Below are positions 7,617 through 13,782 of a DNA stretch of 13,782 bases, piece by piece. Below the pieces are notes generated by a model. The model saw only the letters and a list, made by a program, of their open reading frames with translations, ran no database searches and was not told the origin of the DNA. Position numbers and translations under genes: made by a program. Where the stretch lies: assembly GCA_000482145.1 (NCBI GenBank), contig AUXH01000520.1:1-13782 (forward strand). Direction: 5' to 3'. This stretch comes from Strigomonas culicis (lineage: Eukaryota > Euglenozoa > Kinetoplastea > Trypanosomatida > Trypanosomatidae). The stretch's first letter is position 1, and every line of letters starts with the position of its first letter.

Positions 7617-10604
7617 TCAAGCCTGCGGCGGCCGTAGGACCGCGTCCGTCACGTTGGCAAACGACTGCTCCGCCTCCGCGATGCGCGTCAGCAGTGGATG
7701 CGGGGCCAGGTGCGCGCCGTGGCGGGCCGCCAGCATGTGCATGCTGCGTGCGAACTCGGCCACGCCGCCGGGGCGCCGGTCCACGAGGCCCAGCACACCG
7801 CCGGAGCTCTCCTCCATCACCAGCGCCGTCACGGCGAGCGCGTTGACGTCATCCGGGGTGAGGACCGCGCCCTCGTCGAGCAGCGCGCAGCACTCGTTCA
7901 CAAGCACCGCCAGCAGACGGTCTGCGACGGACGGCAGCGCCGCCCTGAAGTACTGGTCGACCACCGCCTGCTCCGCCTCGGTGGCCGCCGCGGACGCGTA
8001 GAAGCCGGGGCGCCGCAGCCCGGGCCTCCCGTCCTGCAGCATGCGCTCCAGCCCGTCGAGCGCGACGGCGGTGTCGTCCACGGTGCGCGCCGGCCGCGCC
8101 GGCGCGGCGGCCAGCATGAGCAGCACAGCGCGCGTGCCGTAGAGGTCCATGAGGCGCAGCGGCCCGTGGCGGAGGTGCAGGTGGCGCGTGGCGGCGGCCT
8201 CCACGTCGGCGGCGGCGGCCGACCCGCGGACGAGGGCGAGCGCCTCGCGGCTCAGCGCGGCAACGAGCCGCTGCGCGCCATCCGGCGCGCTGACCACGTA
8301 GGGCAGCCCGCGGTGCTGCAGGTAGGTGACCGCGGCAAGGAGCGTGTCCTGGCAGAGGTCGGCCGGCCAACCGGCGCGGCTGAACACCTGCACTGTCTGC
8401 AGCGACGACGTGCGGTTGAAGTCCGCCCAGTCGAGCACCGGCGACGCGGACGACACGAGCGCCGCGCAGGGCAGCTGCGGCAGCACGCGGGCCGCGCTGT
8501 CCGCGCCGCCGAGCAGCACGAGATGCAGCTGCGGCGACGCGCTGGCCGCCGCGCGGAGGTGCGACGCCACAAACCGCAGCGTGCGCTCGACGCCGTGCGC
8601 GGAGCAGTCCAGCAGCAGCGTGCCCGCGTAGCCGCCCGGCGCCGTCGGCGACGCGAGGCGCTGCAGCGCGTCCACCCAGTGCTCCGACTCGCCGTCCTTG
8701 AGGCTCACGAAGGACGTGTTGACCAGCGGGGCGAGCGCGCGCCGGGCGATGCGCCGCAGGTGGCGCACGTGGCGGGCCTGTCCCTGGCTGGCCTCCGACC
8801 GCACGAGCGCCTCCGTGAGGTCGTCGCACTCGAGCATCATGCTCGCCGGGTCCGCGTGCGTGAGCACCTGCCACGCGTAGGCGTACCACTGGCGCATCAG
8901 GTCGCCCGGCGGCCCGCCGCCCTGCACCCGCGCGCACACGTCGCGCGACAGCAACGCGCACCGCAGCACGCGCGCGCGCCACTCCGGCGTGGGGCAGACG
9001 CGGCGCAGCAGCAGCTCCTCCAGCCGCGCGCTCCAGCTGGGCCGCGCGGCGGGCGCCGCCGCCGGGCCCTCGTCCGCCGCGGCCGAGACCTCCCTGCCGG
9101 TGAGGTCCACCACCCCGTCCAGCAGCCCGGCGTCGCGCAGGCTCAACGCGTCGCAGCGGTGCAGCCGCGGCAGCACATCGACCGCGAACTGCGCGCCGTG
9201 CTGACGGCGCGCCGCGTCCACGGTCGACGCGGCCGGCCACACGCCCATCGCGAGCGATGGGAACCCGACGACGGGGTCGCCGCCGGCCGCGACCGTCGGG
9301 TCCGCGACGAGGCAGCGGCGGCCGCAGGCGAAGAACACCTCCGCGCCGAAGTCCGTCACGCGGTTCTGCGCGAAGGCGGTGAAGCGGACCGGCGGCGACG
9401 GGTGGCGCAGGCGCGCCAGCACGACCTCCTTCGCGCGCTGGTAGGCCAGCCGCTCGCCCAGCCCCAGCTCCAGCGGGCTCTGCGCCGCCACGAAGAAGTC
9501 ACACGACGGCGCCGTGCGCAGCTCCACCGTGTGCACGCGCGGCGGCGCGGCGGCGGCCGGCGTGTGCTTCGCGATCAGCGCGGCCACGTCGTCCAGCGCG
9601 AGCGACAGCGCGCGGACGGCGGACAGGGCGGTAGACGGCGTCTCCACGAGCTGGATGACGATCGTGTCGGCCAAGCGGCGCACGCCGCGCTCCGCGATGA
9701 CCTTCACGCAGGACACGCTGTTGTCCGCGTACGGCCGCAGCTGCGCCTCCCACACGGCCACCGGCGGCTGGCACCGCACGGCGGCAGCGGCCGCACCAGC
9801 GCCGGCGTCCGCGTCCGCGGCCTGTGCTTGTGCGGCCGCGTCGCCGGTGGTGGCGGGGGCATCGGCAGCCTCCGCCACGGGGTGCTCACCGCCGAGGGCG
9901 ACGGGCACCTCGTGTCGGTCCAAGCTCTCCGCGAGATCGGCGGGTAGCGGCTGCAGGTGGTCGTGGTGTGAGCTGAAGTCCATCGGCACCGCTGCGGCGA
10001 CCGGTGCCTCCGGCGGCTCCTGCGGTGGCTGGAAAGGCCGCAGGACGCGCGTGCGCTGGGCATCCTCGATGGCCTCCTCCACCGCGCGAGACATCGACCT
10101 GGGCGGCGTGCGCGCCGACGGGGTGCGCGGCGGCGCGATGTCGTAGAGCGGGTGCGGCGGGCGGCGCCGCGGCGGTGCCGGCGGCGGCGGTGGTGCCTTT
10201 GGTGCCGCGGGTGCTGCCTTGGGAGCCTGCGGCGGTGCCTGCGGTGCCGCTGGCGGCGGCGGCGCTGTCACCGGTGCCTTTGGTGCCGCGGGTGCTGCCT
10301 TGGGAGCCTGCGGTGCCGCTGGCGGCGGCGGTGCTGTCACCGGTGCCTTTGGTGCCGCGGGTGCTGCCTTGGGAGCCTGCGGCGGTGCCTTCGGTGCCGC
10401 TGGCGGCGGCGGCGGCGGTGCCGTCACCGGTGCCTTGAGCGCAGGGAGTGCTCCCTTTGGAGCCTGCGGCGGTGGTGGCGGCGCCTTGGGGGGCGCAGGA
10501 GGACTGGGACGGCCAGGCGTCGCGTAGCGCTGTGCGGACCGTGGCACGCCCGCCAGGCGCCGTGGGCCCCGCGTGCGGCCCAGCACAGTCTGCAGCCGTC
10601 GCAT
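7617..10604 (-). CDS. Degenerate trifunctional-enzyme alpha-like protein (enoyl-CoA hydratase + 3-hydroxyacyl-CoA dehydrogenase folds) with Ala/Pro/Lys repeat N-terminus
   Basis: This is a 995-residue protein. Residues 1-32 are Arg-rich with no acidic residue, resembling a mitochondrial presequence. Residues 33-168 are a Pro/Ala/Lys region with 23-residue repeats, and 169-275 are Ala-rich and probably disordered. Residues 290-500 resemble a crotonase domain, with a Glu (E422) in GAEVFFAC at the usual catalytic site, but Ser450 where the second catalytic Glu of FadB-type enzymes is expected (GFPS for GFPE). Residues 655-800 align loosely with the dehydrogenase Rossmann domain, but the GxGxxG is replaced by DCSAHG (666-671) and the HxFxP catalytic His region by DFNRTS (728-733). 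Residues 865-982 match the C-terminal dehydrogenase domain well: GFY, VNECCALLDEG, then LAPHPLL. I infer a structural or regulatory paralogue of the fatty-acid beta-oxidation alpha subunit with little activity. The start is the first ATG after the acceptor at 10663-10664; a longer frame to 10778 crosses that acceptor. Confidence 0.78.
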   Translation of the reverse strand: MRRLQTVLGRTRGPRRLAGVPRSAQRYATPGRPSPPAPPKAPPPPPQAPKGALPALKAPVTAPPPPPPAAPKAPPQAPKAAPAAPKAPVTAPPPPAAPQAPKAAPAAPKAPVTAPPPPAAPQAPPQAPKAAPAAPKAPPPPPAPPRRRPPHPLYDIAPPRTPSARTPPRSMSRAVEEAIEDAQRTRVLRPFQPPQEPPEAPVAAAVPMDFSSHHDHLQPLPADLAESLDRHEVPVALGGEHPVAEAADAPATTGDAAAQAQAADADAGAGAAAAAVRCQPPVAVWEAQLRPYADNSVSCVKVIAERGVRRLADTIVIQLVETPSTALSAVRALSLALDDVAALIAKHTPAAAAPPRVHTVELRTAPSCDFFVAAQSPLELGLGERLAYQRAKEVVLARLRHPSPPVRFTAFAQNRVTDFGAEVFFACGRRCLVADPTVAAGGDPVVGFPSLAMGVWPAASTVDAARRQHGAQFAVDVLPRLHRCDALSLRDAGLLDGVVDLTGREVSAAADEGPAAAPAARPSWSARLEELLLRRVCPTPEWRARVLRCALLSRDVCARVQGGGPPGDLMRQWYAYAWQVLTHADPASMMLECDDLTEALVRSEASQGQARHVRHLRRIARRALAPLVNTSFVSLKDGESEHWVDALQRLASPTAPGGYAGTLLLDCSAHGVERTLRFVASHLRAAASASPQLHLVLLGGADSAARVLPQLPCAALVSSASPVLDWADFNRTSSLQTVQVFSRAGWPADLCQDTLLAAVTYLQHRGLPYVVSAPDGAQRLVAALSREALALVRGSAAAADVEAAATRHLHLRHGPLRLMDLYGTRAVLLMLAAAPARPARTVDDTAVALDGLERMLQDGRPGLRRPGFYASAAATEAEQAVVDQYFRAALPSVADRLLAVLVNECCALLDEGAVLTPDDVNALAVTALVMEESSGGVLGLVDRRPGGVAEFARSMHMLAARHGAHLAPHPLLTRIAEAEQSFANVTDAVLRPPQA
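10192..10382. repeat. Three exact copies of a 41-bp unit inside the Ala/Pro/Lys coding repeat
   Basis: The same 41 bases begin at 10192, 10273 and 10342, spaced 81 and 69 bp. They encode the QAPKAAPAAPKAP part of a 23-residue unit seen at residues 76-98 and 99-121, with a partial third copy after 122 and a looser 25-residue one at 47-71. All spacings are multiples of three, so the frame is kept. Confidence 0.85.
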
Positions 10605-11085
10605 GGGTGAGATGTACCCGCCGTGTGCTCGCGGTGATCCTACCTCTTTCGTGTAACTAGATCTAGCGGAAGACGAGGGGGAGAGAGGGAAAGGGTGCGC
10701 ATATGGTTTCCGGTCTCTACGTGATTGACCGCGACGCGTGAATGGTGAATAGCACAGAGAAATGAAAGTGCATCCCATGTGTCGTTTTTTTGTCCCTTCT
10801 TAATGTCACAGCAATCATGACCGTTATCAAAGCAATGTGTAGCGATACCAATTAACTAGCCAAACAACTAAACACCAAAAGAAAAAAAATCATGCATACA
10901 CCATTAGAGAGAAATCTACGATATTAAGCAATAGAGAAGCAACCATGATAAAGATAATGGATTGTTCGCAGTAACACTACTATCACTTTCGTTAGATATG
11001 AAAACACGCGGAGATACCCTTGCGTGTTTCTCTGTCAAGTAGTTCTTTATCACAACCATTATTGTTTTTTTTTTCTCCTTTCCTT
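10605..11085. other. Spacer between the TVP15-like and trifunctional-alpha-like genes
   Basis: AT-rich 3' UTR sequence next to the TVP15-like stop, then the strong C/T tract and acceptor of the downstream gene. No gene is seen. Confidence 0.6.
10663..10697 (-). promoter_or_regulatory. Trans-splice acceptor of the trifunctional-alpha-like gene
   Basis: A minus-strand tract CCCTTTCCCTCTCTCCCCCT continues as CGTCTTCCGCTAG, with the AG at 10664-10663. The next ATG in the transcript is 10604 and opens the mitochondrial-like presequence, so this site decides the start against the upstream in-frame ATG at 10778. The 5' UTR is about 58 nt. Confidence 0.7.
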
Positions 11086-11532
11086 CTAGACGACGGTTTC
11101 CACGGTAACGGTATTTCTGGAGGTGCTGACCTTATCCGTGATCACTGCGTCCGTGTAACACGCCGCGCCGATCGCGACGCTGGCGATACCAGCGATGAAG
11201 GGGATTAGCTTCGCGGCCGTCAAGCCGATGCCGAGGGACACGCCCAGCGTCCCCGCAAAGATGAAGAAGACCGCCTGTCCGCACTTGGTGCACGAGAAGC
11301 CGAAGAATCTCTCGGCAAAGGGTAAACGCAGCTCCACTAGGATCGTGATGACGCCGAAGAGAACCCAGTAGAGGCAGACAAAGACGTGGCTGATGCCGCT
11401 GAAGGTCATGCAGTTCAAGACGAAGGCGATTGCGCCGCAGACTAAGAGAGAGACGCCGTTCAGCCAGATAAGGCCACGCGCCCACGTGCTGTGGGGAACG
11501 CGAGGGAACTTGGGTGTGTTCACTTCACTCAT
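11086..11532 (-). CDS. Four-transmembrane COPI-associated/TVP15-like Golgi protein
   Basis: This 148-residue membrane protein has four hydrophobic segments at about 20-40, 46-67, 86-105 and 107-127, short hydrophilic ends, and a Thr/Val-rich tail. Size and layout, with a charged loop between helices two and three (LRLPFAERFFGF) followed by a Gly-rich helix (AGTLGVSLGIG), match the COPI-associated protein family that includes yeast Tvp15, a Golgi vesicle protein. A CTKC pair at 81-84 lies at the start of the third helix and could bind metal or form a disulfide; I do not know whether it is typical of the family. The start is the only upstream ATG before the acceptor region (11608-11609). The gene sits between a lipid hydrolase and the beta-oxidation-like gene. 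The frame and topology are secure; the family name is moderately so. Confidence 0.8.
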   Translation of the reverse strand: MSEVNTPKFPRVPHSTWARGLIWLNGVSLLVCGAIAFVLNCMTFSGISHVFVCLYWVLFGVITILVELRLPFAERFFGFSCTKCGQAVFFIFAGTLGVSLGIGLTAAKLIPFIAGIASVAIGAACYTDAVITDKVSTSRNTVTVETVV

Positions 11533-11607
11533 CCTGTTGATACGGTGGGTGGTGGGGAAGGTGGGGAACAGCTTTCAAAGCGCAGAGATACTGGTGGGTA
11601 CTAGAGC

Positions 11608-11648
11608 CTAAAAATTATACGATACGTAAGAACAGAAGGAAGAGAAGA
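11608..11648 (-). promoter_or_regulatory. Trans-splice acceptor of the TVP15-like gene
   Basis: A minus-strand tract CTTCTCTTCCTTCTGTTCTT is followed by AT-rich sequence and the first AG at 11609-11608, giving a 5' UTR of about 75 nt. A second C-rich tract ends in an AG at 11535-11534, only 1 nt before the ATG, and is less likely to be used. Confidence 0.55.
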
Positions 11649-11901
11649 CTATAATACGGCCATGTGATTCTCAGATCTGCTTGTGTTATTGCCATTCTCG
11701 ATGTGTACTGTATGTCGTGACGCCACACAAAACTACTTTATTAGCCATCCGTTTCCTTAACCAGACACACGAAGCGTATCTCCCTTTTTTTTTTTGTGCG
11801 CCTCAACAGTGATCCGTTATCGGTGTGCATTACGGAGGGAGGCAGATGCATTAGTGGTTGTGTCTTTTTTTGTTAATGCATTACGTTTCTACTAAGAGCA
11901 T

Positions 11902-11946
11902 TATATATGTATGTATGTGTGTGTGTGTGTGCGCGCGCGCGTGCAT
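11902..11946. repeat. 45-bp alternating purine-pyrimidine tract (TA/TG/GC)
   Basis: Strict purine-pyrimidine alternation without a break: a TA/TG-rich start, about nine GT units, then five GC units and GTGCAT. Such tracts are classic candidates for left-handed Z-DNA. It lies in the spacer downstream of the alpha/beta-hydrolase gene. Confidence 0.8.
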
Positions 11947-12033
11947 TAGAATAGAGGACAAAACCGTACCCATTTACTCGGAACGAAACACCAACGTGAA
12001 ACAACGCTGTCACCACACGAACCCCCAACACCA

Positions 12034-13380
12034 CTACAGAGAGGGGTCTGCAGCCTTCGCCGCCACCAGATGATCTATACAGTCCACCGGGAAATGGTCC
12101 AAGAAGCACGGGGCCGTTCGCCACTCATCCACCGGCCCGAGCATGTACCCCAGGTGCCCGCCGGTCGGCGTCTCGACGTAGGCCACGTTGGGGTTCGTGT
12201 GGTCCACGAGCCGCTGCCAGTCCGCCGTCCGAAGCGAGTGCCCCGTGACCGGGTCGTCCCGCGCAGCCGCGCACACGACAGGGATGGTGTGCAGGTGCGG
12301 CAGCCACTTGAAGAGCGACCCGTCCGCGTAGTAGTCCTCGACGCACTTGTAGCCGAAGTGCGGCGCCACGACGTGTTCGTCGAAGTCCTCCACCGTCTTG
12401 AGCCGCGCCATGAAGGCGTCCACCGTGCGGTCCGTGACCTGCGGTACGCCGGGCAGCCCGCCGACCAGCACCGCGCGGTGCTTGTGCGTGTACTTGCGCA
12501 GCGCCGTCACGAGCGGCGCCTGGTACAGCAAGCGGCCGACGCGCGTCAGCATCGAAGCCGCGTGCGTCGCCATGTCGTACGGCGCGCTGAGGCACACACA
12601 GCACTCGAAGGGGAACCCTTCCGGGTGCATGTGCGGCGTGGTCGTCTGGCCCTCCATCAGCTGGAGCTCCTGCGCGATGCCCATGATGAGCATCGTGCCG
12701 CCCGCGCTGTAGCCCACCGCAAAGCACGGCAGCCGCCGCTGGAAACGCGCCTCCAGCCCCTCCCGCCCAAACACCTTGTGCATGACGCAGCGGATATCGG
12801 CTGTAAAGGTGACGCACGTCAGCTGCGGCTTGGTGAGCGGCGCGGAGCCCATCCCCCGCGGCGTGAGCACGCAGCAGTGGTAGCCGCGCCGCACACAGTT
12901 ACGTACACACCGCTGCACGTAGCTGGACTGCCCGTAGTTGCCCAGGCCTGGGACGACAAGGATCACACCCTTCACCTTCGTCGCTGCCCCCTCCAGCACC
13001 TTCAGCCAGTCCAGGCAAATGGGGTTGCCATCGTCCGCCTCCACCAGCTCTCGCTCGTAGGGCACCCGGCGCGAGAGCCGCGCGTTGCCGAGCACCGTGT
13101 GGATGTGGCCGCTGTACATGGGGCCGCCGTAGCGCATGTTCTTCCTCAGGCCGAACAAACGCAGCAGCCGCTCGCCGGCCGACTTATCCGTTTCAGACGT
13201 CACCACGTCAATGTGGCGCTCACGTGCAAAGCTATAGGTGCACGGCAGCTTGCGGCGCGCGATCCAGTCCCAAACCGTCCGCGGCACACGCACGAAGAGC
13301 GCAAAGAGGAGTCGCGGCAACGTGTAGAGCGCCACGTGCACCACACTGTGCACGGAAAAAAGAATCACACGCTCTAGCAT
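12034..13380 (-). CDS. Membrane-anchored alpha/beta-hydrolase, ABHD1/ABHD3/YheT (UPF0017) type
   Basis: This 448-residue serine hydrolase has an N-terminal hydrophobic anchor at about 4-30 and a cytosolic or lumenal hydrolase body. Visible: the strand and oxyanion region LVVPGLGNYGQSSYVQ (141-156), equivalent to HGLEGSSxSPYVR in relatives; the nucleophile elbow GYSAGG with Ser225; the acid in ARDDPV at Asp375 or Asp376; and the catalytic His409 in TGGHLGY. This arrangement and the length fit the ABHD1/2/3 and EMB8/YheT family. Mammalian ABHD3 acts on phosphatidylcholine with medium-chain or oxidised acyl groups; yeast relatives make or break acyl esters. The substrate here is unknown. The frame runs 11 codons further to a TTG at 13413, inside the predicted 5' UTR; the first ATG is at 13378-13380, 55 nt after the predicted acceptor. 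It is the first complete gene in transcription order in the window. Confidence 0.9.
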   Translation of the reverse strand: MLERVILFSVHSVVHVALYTLPRLLFALFVRVPRTVWDWIARRKLPCTYSFARERHIDVVTSETDKSAGERLLRLFGLRKNMRYGGPMYSGHIHTVLGNARLSRRVPYERELVEADDGNPICLDWLKVLEGAATKVKGVILVVPGLGNYGQSSYVQRCVRNCVRRGYHCCVLTPRGMGSAPLTKPQLTCVTFTADIRCVMHKVFGREGLEARFQRRLPCFAVGYSAGGTMLIMGIAQELQLMEGQTTTPHMHPEGFPFECCVCLSAPYDMATHAASMLTRVGRLLYQAPLVTALRKYTHKHRAVLVGGLPGVPQVTDRTVDAFMARLKTVEDFDEHVVAPHFGYKCVEDYYADGSLFKWLPHLHTIPVVCAAARDDPVTGHSLRTADWQRLVDHTNPNVAYVETPTGGHLGYMLGPVDEWRTAPCFLDHFPVDCIDHLVAAKAADPSL

Positions 13381-13782
13381 CAGCTCCCCACGGGTTGCGG
13401 CAGCAGCAAACAACGATCACCACAACTTCGAAAAACTAAAATAAAAAACAAAACAGAGAGAAAGGGGGGAGGGAGAGAAGAGAGCATGGAACAAGAAAAC
13501 CCATAACCGTTGCAACAACGTTCACGTGTCGGAAACTCAAAAGCTGAGCGCGCGCAGCTCTTTCCCTCTTTGGTTTCTTTGCGGATCTCTGAAGTCGATC
13601 CGATCCGCTTGCTCCGCATGTGCGGTGGCGTTCGTTTGTTTGTTTTTCTATGGGTGTCTTGGCAGTGGTGTTGTTGTTGGCCGATTTGATGCGGCATACA
13701 GCATTTACAGTTTTTTTTTTTTTGTTAACCTAAAAACATCCAAGTCCTCCGTGGTCTCCGCCGAAGTGGTGAGAAGGTGAAC
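13381..13782. other. 5' flank of the alpha/beta-hydrolase gene to the window edge
   Basis: Holds the 5' UTR, acceptor and C/T tract of the hydrolase gene and an oligo-T run on the plus strand (13711-13723). The last 50 bases are less AT-rich and are open in more than one minus-strand frame to the edge, so they could be the 3' end of another minus-strand gene. The evidence is too short to call it. Confidence 0.5.
13436..13489 (-). promoter_or_regulatory. Trans-splice acceptor of the alpha/beta-hydrolase gene
   Basis: On the minus strand a long C/T tract (13440-13489) ends in TTTTAG, with the AG at 13437-13436 and no earlier AG in the tract. The ATG follows 55 nt later. This is the standard trypanosomatid spliced-leader addition signal. 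The exact addition site is inferred. Confidence 0.7.

Larger units (their letters stand above)
11533..12033. other. Spacer between the alpha/beta-hydrolase and TVP15-like genes
   Basis: Contains the alternating purine-pyrimidine tract, an A10 run on the minus strand near 11787-11796, and the TVP15-like acceptor region. No credible gene. Confidence 0.6.

Noticed and set aside
7698..9947. A 749-residue open frame on the plus strand
   Set aside because: It is the antisense shadow of the GC-rich trifunctional-alpha-like gene: Arg/His/Ala/Gln-rich, with no recognisable domain, and opposite to all other genes. High GC removes stop codons on both strands.
10605..10778. A 58-residue N-terminal extension of the trifunctional-alpha-like protein
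   Set aside because: It is encoded across a strong C/T tract and its acceptor AG, so this part should be removed from the mRNA; the next ATG opens a presequence-like N-terminus.
12070..13377. A 435-residue plus-strand open frame over the alpha/beta-hydrolase
   Set aside because: Antisense shadow; Arg/His/Val-rich, no domain, and the minus-strand frame has an intact catalytic triad.
13381..13413. TTG-initiated extension of the alpha/beta-hydrolase (similar TTG extensions precede KDSR and SPT2)
   Set aside because: Nuclear trypanosomatid genes start at ATG; an in-frame ATG is close by in each case and gives a normal family length.
13706..13782. Possible 3' end of another minus-strand gene at the right edge
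   Set aside because: The stretch is too short, more than one frame is open to the edge, and no motif is visible.

Overview
The window reads as nuclear DNA of a trypanosomatid (kinetoplastid protist). Seven intronless protein genes all lie on the minus strand. Long polypyrimidine tracts followed by an AG sit just upstream of the start codons, as expected for polycistronic transcription resolved by spliced-leader trans-splicing. Protein families and architectures also fit this group. Coding DNA is GC-rich (a spot-counted row in the 7617-10604 gene is 51 of 60 G/C) and intergenic DNA is AT-rich (a row at 1621 is 8 of 60). I cannot resolve the genus. I see no rRNA, tRNA, CRISPR array, transposase or viral gene.

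Transcription runs from high to low coordinates. In that order the genes are: an ABHD1/ABHD3/YheT-type membrane alpha/beta-hydrolase (12034-13380); a small four-span membrane protein of the COPI-associated/TVP15 type (11086-11532); a 995-residue, probably mitochondrial protein with an Ala/Pro/Lys repeat region followed by a degenerate enoyl-CoA hydratase/3-hydroxyacyl-CoA dehydrogenase body (7617-10604); a protein with two FAM13-like helical segments (6177-7112); an ankyrin-repeat protein with a SEC-C zinc motif (4735-5874, or to 6000 with an alternative start); serine palmitoyltransferase subunit 2 (2626-4266); and 3-ketodihydrosphingosine reductase (256-1257).

The last two genes encode the first two steps of sphingolipid synthesis at the ER. 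They are neighbours in one unit, separated by about 1.37 kb of very AT-rich DNA. Four of the seven proteins are lipid-related by family, but clustering in trypanosomatids need not mean shared function.

The points most worth a second look are the fatty-acid-oxidation homologue that seems to have lost most catalytic residues and gained a repeat-rich N-terminus, the two competing trans-splice/start options of the ankyrin/SEC-C gene, the duplicated FAM13-like segment, and a 45-bp perfectly alternating purine-pyrimidine tract. Several starts were moved from the longest open frame to the first ATG after the inferred splice acceptor. Family assignments come from motifs recognised by eye; no search was run.
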